Source of the DNA: Candidatus Cloacimonadota bacterium
GTDB taxonomy: Bacteria; Cloacimonadota; Cloacimonadia; Cloacimonadales; Cloacimonadaceae
Length of the DNA stretch: 40,516 nt
Direction of reading: 5' to 3'
Assembly (NCBI GenBank): GCA_012522935.1
Contig: JAAYJN010000040.1
Span: forward strand, 1-40,516
Shown here: positions 31,076 through 38,123 of the stretch, in pieces
How the letters are laid out: each line of letters starts with the position of its first letter
Position numbering within the stretch: position 1 is the stretch's first letter
Translations under genes and position numbers: made by a program
The notes under the pieces: model-generated
What the model was told of the DNA's origin: nothing
Databases searched by the model: none
Seen by the model: only the letters and a program-made list of their open reading frames with translations

Positions 31076-32161
31076 TCACCCATCCAGCTTTCTATAGCCC
31101 TGCAAGAGGTGGGCACTACTTTCTGCTGCAATGGGGTGCTTTGTCTTCCATTGCTGCTGGACTTGCTCATAGACGGCTGGGTTATGGATTTTTTTACCAA
31201 TAAAAAAGGGATTGTCACATCCTTTGGCAAAGCTCATCTTAAAATTATAGATGCCATCGCCACGGGAGGCACCGCCACCCATGGAGTATTTTTTGATACC
31301 GATGGGTTCCAGATATTTCAGAAGTTCCCATCTTTGAAAGGTATTAGCTTTGTATTGATAATATTCACTGAGGGTGCCGCCCAAAAAGCCAAAGGCAAGC
31401 ATCCCATCCAGCAGGATCAATTCTGTACTGATGGGCGTATCTTGATAATAGGTAATCAAAAGCAGCAGCTTTTCTTGCAGGTTGAGCGCCAGATTGTAGA
31501 AAAAATCGAAATCGAAGAAATAAAAGTCATCGGCTTTGGTGCGCTGCATGGTGCTATTGTAGATTTCAAAGAAGACCTCAAGGAGGCTTTTTGTGATCTC
31601 TTGTCCTCTAAAAAACTGAGTGATCAAATCGTAAGATACACCCTTCCTGACTGTTTTGCGCACGCGATATTCAAAAGAATCATTCCATACACCATCCAAG
31701 CCTTGAGATAAATCAATAAACACATTATCCAATACGTCCAATTGTTGGGTATAGTTGTGATATTTCCTGTTCCCTGTGATGGGGCAATATCTCACAAATT
31801 CCGTCACCACACTATTATTTTGTAAAAAGGCTTGCAACTTCGTATTGAATAGGCCCATAAACTGCTGGTCACTCACCTTACCCATTGGGCCATTATAGCC
31901 ATAGGCACCGGAGATATCGTAATGCTGGGCATTCAAGTCATACCCCAGGGCATTGATGCTTTTTTTGATAAAAGGGTAAAAAAGGAAGTTATCCTCATCC
32001 TGCATTCCCCAAAAGCACAAGGTCTCCCCATCCTCCACCTCCACATAAGAGCGATAATATCCAGAGGTAAAAAAAGGGGATTTCTTTTGCGGATCAAGTA
32101 AAGAGTAGAGTGCGTCCCATTGGGGACTTTTGCTCAGTGATTCAATACCAAAGTTGGTCAA
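31076..32161 (-). CDS. FemAB/GNAT-like acyltransferase
   Basis: This 361-residue protein has the duplicated GNAT fold of FemAB/BioF2-like enzymes: FFTSGYYRSYVEVEDGETLCFWG, YDISGAYGYNGPMG, RKTVRKGVSYDL, LLITYYQDTPISTELILLDGMLAFGFLGGTLSEYYQYKANTFQRWELLKYLEPIGIKKYSMGGG and YNFKMSFAKG. Members transfer amino acids from aminoacyl-tRNA (FemXAB) or acyl groups from a CoA donor to cell-envelope precursors; many occur in glycan loci with unknown substrates. The TTG start has GAGG 8 nt upstream, inside the end of the preceding GNAT gene. Confidence 0.75.
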   Translation of the reverse strand: MTNFGIESLSKSPQWDALYSLLDPQKKSPFFTSGYYRSYVEVEDGETLCFWGMQDEDNFLFYPFIKKSINALGYDLNAQHYDISGAYGYNGPMGKVSDQQFMGLFNTKLQAFLQNNSVVTEFVRYCPITGNRKYHNYTQQLDVLDNVFIDLSQGLDGVWNDSFEYRVRKTVRKGVSYDLITQFFRGQEITKSLLEVFFEIYNSTMQRTKADDFYFFDFDFFYNLALNLQEKLLLLITYYQDTPISTELILLDGMLAFGFLGGTLSEYYQYKANTFQRWELLKYLEPIGIKKYSMGGGASRGDGIYNFKMSFAKGCDNPFFIGKKIHNPAVYEQVQQQWKTKHPIAAESSAHLLQGYRKLDG

Positions 32162-32164
32162 TCG

Positions 32165-32713
32165 CTATACCTCGTATTGTTCCAGTACTTTTTCAAAATC
32201 CTCTCTTAATACCCCTACAATCACGATGTTTTTAAATTCACCATCCACAAAGGCACCCTTGCGCATCAGGCCTTCCACCTTATATCCACACTTTTCTGCC
32301 ATACGCAAAGAAGCTGTGTTTTCCTCAAAGACGCCTGCCCACACCCTTTCCAAACCTTTGTCATAAAACACGTGTTTAAGCATCAAAATGAGGGCATCAG
32401 TGGCATACCCCTTGCTCCAATGCTGTTTTTCCCCGATAAAGCAACCACTCACACCGTTTTTGTTGAGCAAATCAATACTATTGATAAAAACGCAGCCAAT
32501 CGCCTCACCAGTTTCTTTTAGGCAGGTGACGCAGCTTACACTGTTTCTATCAAATATCCGGTCTTCAAGCCACTTCTTTTCATTCAAAGTGGAGGTAAAA
32601 CGCCTGGTTCCGCTAAAAAATAGAGCAACCTCATCATCGTTTCTCCATTTATGAATGATTTCATAATCTTCAGGCTCCAACGCCCTTAAAAATACTCTGA
32701 ATTGCTTTTTCAT
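32165..32713 (-). CDS. GNAT-family N-acetyltransferase (RimJ-like)
   Basis: This 182-residue single-domain GNAT has FLRALEPEDYEIIHKWRND at its start and GCFIGEKQHWSKGYATDALILMLKHVFYDKGLERVWAGVFEENTASLRMAEKCGYKVEGLMRKGAFVDGEF covering the acetyl-CoA binding motif (Q/R-x2-G-x-G/A). Related GNATs next to sugar aminotransferases acetylate the new amino group on the nucleotide sugar. It overlaps the LegC-like aminotransferase by 4 nt, so it probably acts on that enzyme's product (inference). Confidence 0.82.
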   Translation of the reverse strand: MKKQFRVFLRALEPEDYEIIHKWRNDDEVALFFSGTRRFTSTLNEKKWLEDRIFDRNSVSCVTCLKETGEAIGCVFINSIDLLNKNGVSGCFIGEKQHWSKGYATDALILMLKHVFYDKGLERVWAGVFEENTASLRMAEKCGYKVEGLMRKGAFVDGEFKNIVIVGVLREDFEKVLEQYEV

Positions 32714-33990
32714 ACTAACCTCGCTGAACTTGGTATATTTACAAGCCTTGACGCAATCTCTTTTGACACAGTCAAATCTGCCGCCAGGGAACCCTTGAAC
32801 ATCTCCAGCTCGTTCATCAGGATCCAGGCGGGACGCGTCATCACTTTATTTTCGTTTGTTTCTTTTAGGAATGTCTCCTGCTGGATTTGGTCCTTGAGCA
32901 GGATTGCATTTAACCAATAATTAGATGTGCTGTGAGGGGGCTCCGGCTGGTATTGGATATCGGCAATATCGGCAAATAATTCCCGATAAAGCATAGCCGT
33001 CTCGCGTTTATTGGCAAGGATGGTCTCCAGCAGTTCCATCTGGGCACAGCCCAAAGCGGCATTCACGTTGGGCAGGCGGTAGTTATAGCCCACCATATCG
33101 TGTTCAAATTTCCAAGGATGCGGCTTTTTGGCGGTGGTGGTGATATGCTTTGCCAAGGGTCCCAAATGCTCGTCATCCGTCAACACCATTCCTCCGCCTC
33201 CGGTGGTGATGGTTTTATTGCCATTAAAGCTCAAGATCCCCAATTTGCCAAAGGTGCCCGTGTGCCGATCTTTATAATAGGAGCCCAGGGATTCGGCGGA
33301 ATCCTCCACTACGGGGATATGATAGCGGTTGCAGATATCCACGATTTTGTCTATACGGCAGGGATGGCCGAAGGTGTGCATGGGAACGCAAGCGGAGATT
33401 GGGCGGCGCAGCGTTTTGTGTATAGCAATAGTTGAAGATGGTCGAGGGCTGCGCCTTGTTGAGCGGACTTCGTCCTGTTGAGTGGGCTGCGCCCGGTTGA
33501 GTGGGCTGCGCCCAGTTGAGAAGGCAGCGTCTGGCTGAACGTGTTCGAGTTCAAAACTATCCAAACTGAGCACATCAACATTTTGGGTGAGCCAGCTTTC
33601 CAGGGCTTCTGGGGACATGCCCATGGTATCAGAATCCACATCCACAAAGACGGGCTTAGCACCGCAGTAGGAGATGGCATTGCAGGTGGCGATAAAGGTG
33701 AGGGGTTGGGTGATCACCAAATCCCCCGGCTGTACACCGGCAAGCAGCAGGGCAATATGCAAGGCAGCGGTACCATTCACCGTGGCGATGGCGTATTTGG
33801 CTCCCGTGTATTCCCGGATCATATCTTCAAAGCGATCTACGTATTTGCCCACAGAGGAAACGAAAGTGGTGTCTATGCAATCGGCAAGATACTTCTTTTC
33901 GTTGCCGGCAAAGTAGGGTTCGTGAAGGGGGATGAAGTCTTTATTGGGATAGAGGGAGCGGAGGAAGTCGATTATGTGTTTGTATTTCAC
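32710..33990 (-). CDS. DegT/DnrJ/EryC1 sugar aminotransferase (LegC-like) with in-frame repeat insertion
   Basis: This 426-residue PLP enzyme matches LegC-type aminotransferases: PLHEPYFAGNEKKYLADCIDTTFVSS, ATVNGTAALHIALLLAGVQPGD, CVPMHTFGHPCRIDKIVDI, IPVVEDSAESLGS and the PLP lysine in ILSFNGNKTITTGGGG. LegC enzymes transfer an amino group to C4 of a UDP-keto-deoxy sugar. Between FEL and AIHKTLRRPISACVPMH, where relatives have only a short loop, lies an extra stretch of about 40 residues rich in Ser, Arg, Pro, Thr and Gln. It is encoded by 19-bp hairpin repeats at 33441-33552. The frame is kept and the active-site residues are intact, so the enzyme may still work. The start is GTG with GGAG 7 nt upstream. 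Confidence 0.82.
   Translation of the reverse strand: MKYKHIIDFLRSLYPNKDFIPLHEPYFAGNEKKYLADCIDTTFVSSVGKYVDRFEDMIREYTGAKYAIATVNGTAALHIALLLAGVQPGDLVITQPLTFIATCNAISYCGAKPVFVDVDSDTMGMSPEALESWLTQNVDVLSLDSFELEHVQPDAAFSTGRSPLNRAQPTQQDEVRSTRRSPRPSSTIAIHKTLRRPISACVPMHTFGHPCRIDKIVDICNRYHIPVVEDSAESLGSYYKDRHTGTFGKLGILSFNGNKTITTGGGGMVLTDDEHLGPLAKHITTTAKKPHPWKFEHDMVGYNYRLPNVNAALGCAQMELLETILANKRETAMLYRELFADIADIQYQPEPPHSTSNYWLNAILLKDQIQQETFLKETNENKVMTRPAWILMNELEMFKGSLAADLTVSKEIASRLVNIPSSARLV
33441..33552 (+). repeat. Array A: 19-bp GTTGAG-hairpin repeats inside the aminotransferase gene
   Basis: Four clear 19-nt units start at 33458, 33477, 33496 and 33515, each GTTGAG followed by a short hairpin, for example GTTGAGTGGGCTGCGCCCG. 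Degenerate units flank them (GTCGAG at 33441, GCTGAA at 33534). Stems differ but remain complementary: GGAC/GTCC, GGGC/GCCC, and AGGC/GTCT with a wobble pair. The roughly 114-nt block is a multiple of three, so the host gene stays in frame. Confidence 0.85.
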
Positions 33991-34012
33991 TTAGTGACTC
34001 CAATAGTGGTCA

Positions 34013-34118
34013 GTTGAGCGCACTCGCAGGCTCGTGCTGTTGAGATGCACTGCGTGCAAGTTGAGTGGGCTACGCCCGGTTGAGATGCGCTTCGCGCAAG
34101 TTAAGAGGGCTGCGCCCT
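34013..34118 (+). repeat. Array B: GTTGAG-hairpin repeats downstream of the four-helix-bundle gene
   Basis: Units start at 34013, 34039, 34060, 34079 and 34100 (the last GTTAAG). They are 19-26 nt long, each a GTTGAG box followed by a hairpin: GCAC/GTGC, TGCAC/GTGCA, GGGC/GCCC, TGCGC/GCGCA and GGGC/GCCC, mostly with 3-nt loops. The array runs from the stop codon of the four-helix-bundle gene to within 12 nt of the ribosome-binding site of the aminotransferase, so these hairpins would sit in the shared mRNA. Confidence 0.85.
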
Positions 34119-34507
34119 TATTTACGAGTAGTCTTGTTTTGTTCATTTTGCAGGGCAGCTTTCCTTAGAGCATTAAGCCTATAAGCCACCTTGTCTATTT
34201 TATCTCTTATGGTTTTGTATTCGTTCTCGGTTAAATAGTTTATATCAATGCATAAGGTCATCTGGCAGAGTAGTTCCATCAAGCTGGCATAGGCTGTTTG
34301 ATAGAAATGGGCTTGATCCTTGCAGCTAACCCTGGAAGAACCTTCTGCTATATTTGAGCTTACAGAAACAGCAGATCTTTGAATTTGACTGATTAGTCCA
34401 TACCTCTCACTTTCAGGTATCTTTTTGGTCAGGAGATAAACATCTTTAACCAACTGGCGTGAATCATGCCAAACCTCAAGCTTCTCATATCCATACTGCC
34501 TTTTCAA
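34118..34507 (-). CDS. Four-helix-bundle protein (S23/23S rRNA intervening-sequence family)
   Basis: This 129-residue all-helical protein has the S23 family signature RQLVKDVYLLTKKIPESERYGLISQIQRSAVSVSSNIAEGSSR followed by FYQTAYASLMELLCQMTL. Relatives are encoded in 23S rRNA intervening sequences and as stand-alone genes; they form pentameric barrels and, as Avd, work with diversity-generating reverse transcriptases. No rRNA or reverse transcriptase is seen here. The TTG at 34507 is chosen (GGTGG 4 nt upstream, normal family length); an open frame extends to 34600 but runs through repeat array C and is unlikely to be translated. The gene is bracketed by GTTGAG-hairpin arrays. Confidence 0.8.
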   Translation of the reverse strand: MKRQYGYEKLEVWHDSRQLVKDVYLLTKKIPESERYGLISQIQRSAVSVSSNIAEGSSRVSCKDQAHFYQTAYASLMELLCQMTLCIDINYLTENEYKTIRDKIDKVAYRLNALRKAALQNEQNKTTRK

Positions 34508-34552
34508 TCTACCACCTATTAAATGTGACTCACTACCTGTGAAGAGCAACCC

Positions 34553-34670
34553 CTCAACTGGGCGAAGCCCTATCAACCGTGCAGCAAGCTTTGCTTGCAA
34601 ACACTCAACAGGCGCAACGCGCCGCTCAACTTGCGCCCACAGCGCATCTCAACTGATGCGCAGCATCAAT
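34553..34670 (-). repeat. Array C: GTTGAG-hairpin repeats upstream of the four-helix-bundle gene
   Basis: On the minus strand GTTGAG boxes (CTCAAC on the plus strand) lie at 34648-34653, 34625-34630, 34604-34609 and 34553-34558, with a GTTGAT variant at 34572-34577. Associated stems include GGCGC/GCGCC, GCAAGC/GCTTGC, GGGC/GCCC and, at the right end, GATGC/GCATC (34655-34667), which contains part of the stop codon of the upstream acyltransferase. Spacing (19-32 nt) is less regular than in array A. Confidence 0.8.
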
Positions 34671-35184
34671 CCGGTTTAGACGCTTTCAACCTGATATGCT
34701 TCGCTGGTACACCACCCACTATTTCGTAGGGAGCAACATCTTTTGTGACAACGGAATTGGCGCCGATGATGGCATTATCTCCAATGGTGACACCTTGTTT
34801 TATGTAACAATTTGCCCCAATCCACACGTTATCGCCTATCGTGATATCAGCTTCCGAATAGGGTCTGGATCCATGCTCACCCGTGGGTATCTCATTATCA
34901 TGGGTGATGGCGGATATCATGGAATTATAGCCTATAGCGCACCACTGGCCAATTGAGACAGACGCTTCAAAACCAGCAACAATCATGCAGCGGTTGAAAT
35001 ATGTATTTTCTGCAATTCTAATTCTCCCGCCAGAGCTTCTTACTATCGTCTCATTGGCTTGGAAAAACACGACAGAAGGGTGAATGTCAAACTTGTTTCT
35101 CCATTCTTTGACCCTTGCTTTTGCATTTTCGGTTCTTCCTACCCGGTATATGGTCATAAAAATCTTCTTTAATATCTTTTTCAT
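34666..35184 (-). CDS. Hexapeptide-repeat acyltransferase (xenobiotic-acyltransferase type)
   Basis: This 172-residue left-handed beta-helix enzyme has SIGQWCAIGYNSMISAITHDNEIP (catalytic His region), then DITIGDNVWIGANCYIKQGVTIGDNAIIGANSVVTKDVAPYEIVGGVPAKHIRLK. It transfers an acetyl or other acyl group to a sugar hydroxyl or amine, most likely on an intermediate made by the neighbouring epimerase and aminotransferase. The stop codon overlaps the outermost hairpin of repeat array C. The epimerase gene lies 15 nt upstream. Confidence 0.85.
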   Translation of the reverse strand: MKKILKKIFMTIYRVGRTENAKARVKEWRNKFDIHPSVVFFQANETIVRSSGGRIRIAENTYFNRCMIVAGFEASVSIGQWCAIGYNSMISAITHDNEIPTGEHGSRPYSEADITIGDNVWIGANCYIKQGVTIGDNAIIGANSVVTKDVAPYEIVGGVPAKHIRLKASKPD

Positions 35185-35199
35185 GAGATAGCACTCTTG

Positions 35200-36171
35200 T
35201 TAGATGTTTGAATACTTCTTATCATAAGGATCCGAGATGATCCCGTCTTCCAATATTTTAATTATCTCCTGCATGCCATCCGGCACCCGCTTTGTAATCT
35301 CAAAACCCAAGGTGTTATTGATCTTCTCAAAGGCGACGCGGTAGTCCCTGGGGTCTTCATTCTTTTGCACGTATTTTACCTGCATCTGGGGGATCAGCTT
35401 TTGCAGTTCCTCGGCAAGCATTTTCTTCTGATAGTTTTCGTTGGTGTCGCCCACATTAAATACTTCCTTTCTCACCAGGGGCATGTCCGCTTCCAGCACG
35501 GCAATACAGGCACGCGCCAAATCTTCCACATGGCAATAGGGGCGCCAAAATTGCTCACCAAATATCACCAACTCTTTGCCCAAGGCAACGTCACGCGTAA
35601 ACTCATTGACTGTGAGATCAAAACGGAGGCGGGGAGACAGCCCATACACGGTGGAAAATCTGAGGGCGGTGGGAGAGAAATCTTCGCGATACTCAGCATT
35701 AAGGAGGTGCTTTTCAAACTTTACCTTCAGCTCCGCATACAGTGAAATGGGCTTAAGGGGGGAATCTTCTGTGATCAGTTCATCGCCATCCATCTTGCCA
35801 TAGTTGCTGCAGGTGGAGGCGAAGACAAACCGTTTTATCCGTGGCTGGGCATGGGCAAGCTCCAAGATGGTGGAGGCACCCTGCCAGTTGATTGATTCCG
35901 CCAGCTCGGGCTCTTTGGCACAAGCGGGGTCTCCCACGATGGCTGCCAAATGCACCACGGCATCCACATCCTGGAGGGCCGGCTGCATTACCTCTATATC
36001 GCGGATATCGGCTTTGATAAAGCTAAACTGGGGATGATTGTAAACCGAAATGATGGCATCACCGCCAAACATGAGGTTATCCACGCCCAATACATCATAG
36101 CCCTTTCTCAAGAGCTGATTTACCAAAACGGAACCAATATAGCCAGCGGCACCGGTTACCATTACTCTCAT
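35200..36171 (-). CDS. NAD-dependent epimerase/dehydratase (extended SDR)
   Basis: This 323-residue nucleotide-sugar SDR has VTGAAGYIGSVLVNQLL (NAD binding), VHLAAIVGDP, FASTCSNYGKMDG and YAELK (the Y-x3-K catalytic pair), RFSTVYGLSPRLRFDLTVNEFTRD and EQFWRPYCHVEDLARA. The group includes 4-epimerases, 4,6-dehydratases and reductases of activated sugars; the substrate is not readable. GGAG lies 6 nt before the ATG. It probably works with the nucleotidylyltransferase and FAD oxidoreductase upstream as one sugar-synthesis module. Confidence 0.82.
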   Translation of the reverse strand: MRVMVTGAAGYIGSVLVNQLLRKGYDVLGVDNLMFGGDAIISVYNHPQFSFIKADIRDIEVMQPALQDVDAVVHLAAIVGDPACAKEPELAESINWQGASTILELAHAQPRIKRFVFASTCSNYGKMDGDELITEDSPLKPISLYAELKVKFEKHLLNAEYREDFSPTALRFSTVYGLSPRLRFDLTVNEFTRDVALGKELVIFGEQFWRPYCHVEDLARACIAVLEADMPLVRKEVFNVGDTNENYQKKMLAEELQKLIPQMQVKYVQKNEDPRDYRVAFEKINNTLGFEITKRVPDGMQEIIKILEDGIISDPYDKKYSNI

Positions 36172-36198
36172 CTTATTCTCCTTAAAATACCTTGGGTA

Positions 36199-37302
36199 TT
36201 ATCTATTATTTAAAAGTGTTTTTACATACTTGGCTATCGCCAATGCTGCAGTGAGACCCGGCGATTCCATTCCGATCAGATTGATTAGGTTGGGACAGCC
36301 ATTGCAGGATTCTTCAGAAATATAAAAATCCCTAAAGCCATCTTGGGGACCCTGCAGCTTGGGGCGAATACCACAATCATCAGGAACCAATTCCTCCCTT
36401 ATCACCTCAAGATAGCGGTTTACGGAGCTGTAAAACTCCTCAAAGTAGCTTTCATCAAAGCGGTAATCGATGGCATCCACATAGAAAGCGTTGGGACCAA
36501 AGCGGATTTCGCCGGCAAGATTGATGGTGAGATGAATGCCCAGAAAGATGCCTTTGGGGTCTGCAACCGGATAAATCAGGCGCTTGATGCCCGATATTTT
36601 GGTGCTTTTGTAGTACTGTCCTTTGCACCAGTATTGTCTGATGCCCAGAGAGTCAATATCTATTCCAGCCAGGCCGGCAATCTGATCTGCCCACAAACCT
36701 CCGGAATTGATCAGGGTGCAGCATTGATAGGCTTCCCCATTGGCAAAACGCAAAATATAGCCTGCGGATAACTTCTCTATCTCTATAAGATCGTTATCGT
36801 AAACGATGAATGCACCCTGCTCTTCCACCAAATCGGCAAGCTTTTCCATAAAAAGATGGGTATCAAAGATACCTGTGGAGGGGATATGGAGCCCGGCAAT
36901 ACACTTTGCCTGGGGCTCAAGCGTATTTACCTCTTCCTGGGTTAGTAGTTCAAATCCCTTACATCCATTGGCTGTACCCCGTTGTATATAATCGTCCAAT
37001 ATCTTCAGCTCGTCTTCGCTGGTGGCTACTATTATTTTTCCAGTCTTTTGATGGGGCAGTGAGTGCCGCTCTAAAAAATCATAGAGCATGTCATTGCCTT
37101 CCACGCACAGTCGTGCCTTTAGCGATCCTGTATCATAATAATGTCCAGCATGGATCACTTCACTATTTCTGCTGCTGGTATGCCGTCCAAAGCTTTTTTC
37201 TTTTTCCACCACCACGAGGTCCGGATTGGTTTTGGATAGTTCATGAGCTATCGCCAAACCAATGGCCCCGGCACCTATTACTACAGTATCAATCTTTTCC
37301 AT
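36199..37302 (-). CDS. FAD-dependent oxidoreductase, L-2-hydroxyglutarate oxidase (LhgO)-like
   Basis: This 367-residue DAO-superfamily flavoprotein has the dinucleotide-binding VVIGAGAIGLAIAHELSK, the E-K-E ribose segment, and SRNSEVIHAGHYYDTGSLKARLCVEGNDMLYDF, highly typical of LhgO/YgaF. It also has FDTHLFMEKLADL, CTLINSGGLWADQIA and a C-terminal NLIGMESPGLTAALAIAKYV. LhgO oxidises L-2-hydroxyglutarate. Inside a glycan operon, 3 nt from a sugar nucleotidylyltransferase, it more likely oxidises a hydroxy acid or sugar precursor of this pathway (inference). Length is a little below LhgO (about 400). Confidence 0.8.
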   Translation of the reverse strand: MEKIDTVVIGAGAIGLAIAHELSKTNPDLVVVEKEKSFGRHTSSRNSEVIHAGHYYDTGSLKARLCVEGNDMLYDFLERHSLPHQKTGKIIVATSEDELKILDDYIQRGTANGCKGFELLTQEEVNTLEPQAKCIAGLHIPSTGIFDTHLFMEKLADLVEEQGAFIVYDNDLIEIEKLSAGYILRFANGEAYQCCTLINSGGLWADQIAGLAGIDIDSLGIRQYWCKGQYYKSTKISGIKRLIYPVADPKGIFLGIHLTINLAGEIRFGPNAFYVDAIDYRFDESYFEEFYSSVNRYLEVIREELVPDDCGIRPKLQGPQDGFRDFYISEESCNGCPNLINLIGMESPGLTAALAIAKYVKTLLNNR

Positions 37303-37305
37303 AAA

Positions 37306-38007
37306 TCAGTTATCGTTGGAAAACCTTTCCTTATAGATTTCCTGCGCCTTTTCATAATCCTTCACTTGACCTATATCCAGCCAGTATTCCTGGATGGGGT
37401 AGTGGGTGATGGGAAGGTTTAAATCTAACATTTTACGGATCAGGGCATCCATGCCAAAGTATTCGTCATCGGGAATCAGCTCCAGGATTTGGGGCTTGAA
37501 GATATAAATTCCAGCCAGGATAGTGGTGCGCAGGTCTGGCTTTTCTTCGATGCCGCTCACGTAATCGCCATCGGTGTGGATATTGCCAAACTGGAAGGGG
37601 GTCACAATCTCTTTGGTAGAGATGGTGAGCAGGGAGTCTTTGGATATGGCAAAGTCATACAGATTTTTATAGGCAAGCTGGGTGAGGATATCGCCATTCA
37701 TCACCAAAAAAGGCTCGGTGAGATGCTCTTGCAGCAGTTTCACGGGGCCGGCAGTGCCCAAGGGCTTTTCTTCTTTGCTTACCATTAGCTTCACGCCATA
37801 TTTGCTGCCATCGCCAAAGAAGTTTTCTATATAGCCAGATTTGTAGTTGGTTGCCAAAAATATATGATTGAATCCATTGGCTTTGAGGTGCTCAATCTGA
37901 ATCTCCAAGACTGCCTTCTCCCCTATGGGCAAAAGAGGCTTGGGAATCACTTCTGTAAAGGGTTTTAGGCGTGTGCCCAAACCTCCGGAAAGTATTACTG
38001 CTTTCAT
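37306..38007 (-). CDS. Sugar-phosphate nucleotidylyltransferase
   Basis: This 233-residue NTP transferase has the signature GGLGTRLKPFT followed by PKPLLPIGEKAVLE, then GTAGPVKLL, FLVMNGDIL (metal-binding Asp), a GIEEKPDL segment and a C-terminal YWLDIGQVKDYEKAQEIY. It activates a sugar 1-phosphate with a nucleoside triphosphate. RmlA-, HddC- and ManC-type specificities are possible; the short length fits the HddC/GCD1-like group. It is the first gene after a 116-nt gap (38008-38123) that shows no clear promoter. Confidence 0.85.
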   Translation of the reverse strand: MKAVILSGGLGTRLKPFTEVIPKPLLPIGEKAVLEIQIEHLKANGFNHIFLATNYKSGYIENFFGDGSKYGVKLMVSKEEKPLGTAGPVKLLQEHLTEPFLVMNGDILTQLAYKNLYDFAISKDSLLTISTKEIVTPFQFGNIHTDGDYVSGIEEKPDLRTTILAGIYIFKPQILELIPDDEYFGMDALIRKMLDLNLPITHYPIQEYWLDIGQVKDYEKAQEIYKERFSNDN

Positions 38008-38123
38008 TTGTTGTTTATCCTATATTATGTTCTATATTAAAAGATTTATGTTTGGGAGCCTGTATCAGATAGTCCAAATACTCACACTACACATCACCAT
38101 GATATCCCCTGCATAGCTAACTA

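Larger units (their letters stand above)
34013..34670. mobile_element. Candidate element: four-helix-bundle gene between inverted hairpin arrays
   Basis: A block of about 660 bp consists of array B, the S23-family gene and array C. Arrays B (plus strand) and C (minus strand) are inverted with respect to each other and both read toward the gene, like composite terminal inverted repeats. The block fits between two operon genes: array C starts at the stop codon of the upstream acyltransferase, and array B ends 12 nt before the ribosome-binding site of the downstream aminotransferase. No transposase is present, so mobility would need a factor in trans (inference, by analogy with REP/BIME elements). 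Confidence 0.4.

Noticed and set aside
30919-31230. Minus-strand open frame of 103 codons ending in an ATGA overlap with the 148-residue gene
   Set aside because: Its first half lies out of frame within the FemAB-like gene and the rest covers the hairpin region; composition is low-complexity and no domain is recognisable. The overlap with the next start is probably chance.
34118-34507. Possible diversity-generating retroelement accessory (Avd)
   Set aside because: The protein is of the same four-helix family, but no reverse transcriptase, template repeat or variable repeat is found in the window.
34508-34600. In-frame N-terminal extension of the four-helix-bundle protein
   Set aside because: The extra 31 codons are a reading of repeat array C; a TTG at 34507 with GGTGG upstream gives the normal family length.
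33441-34670. Possible CRISPR arrays
   Set aside because: Units are tandem or nearly so, without 30-40 nt unique spacers, and the variable part is a self-complementary stem. No cas genes are present.
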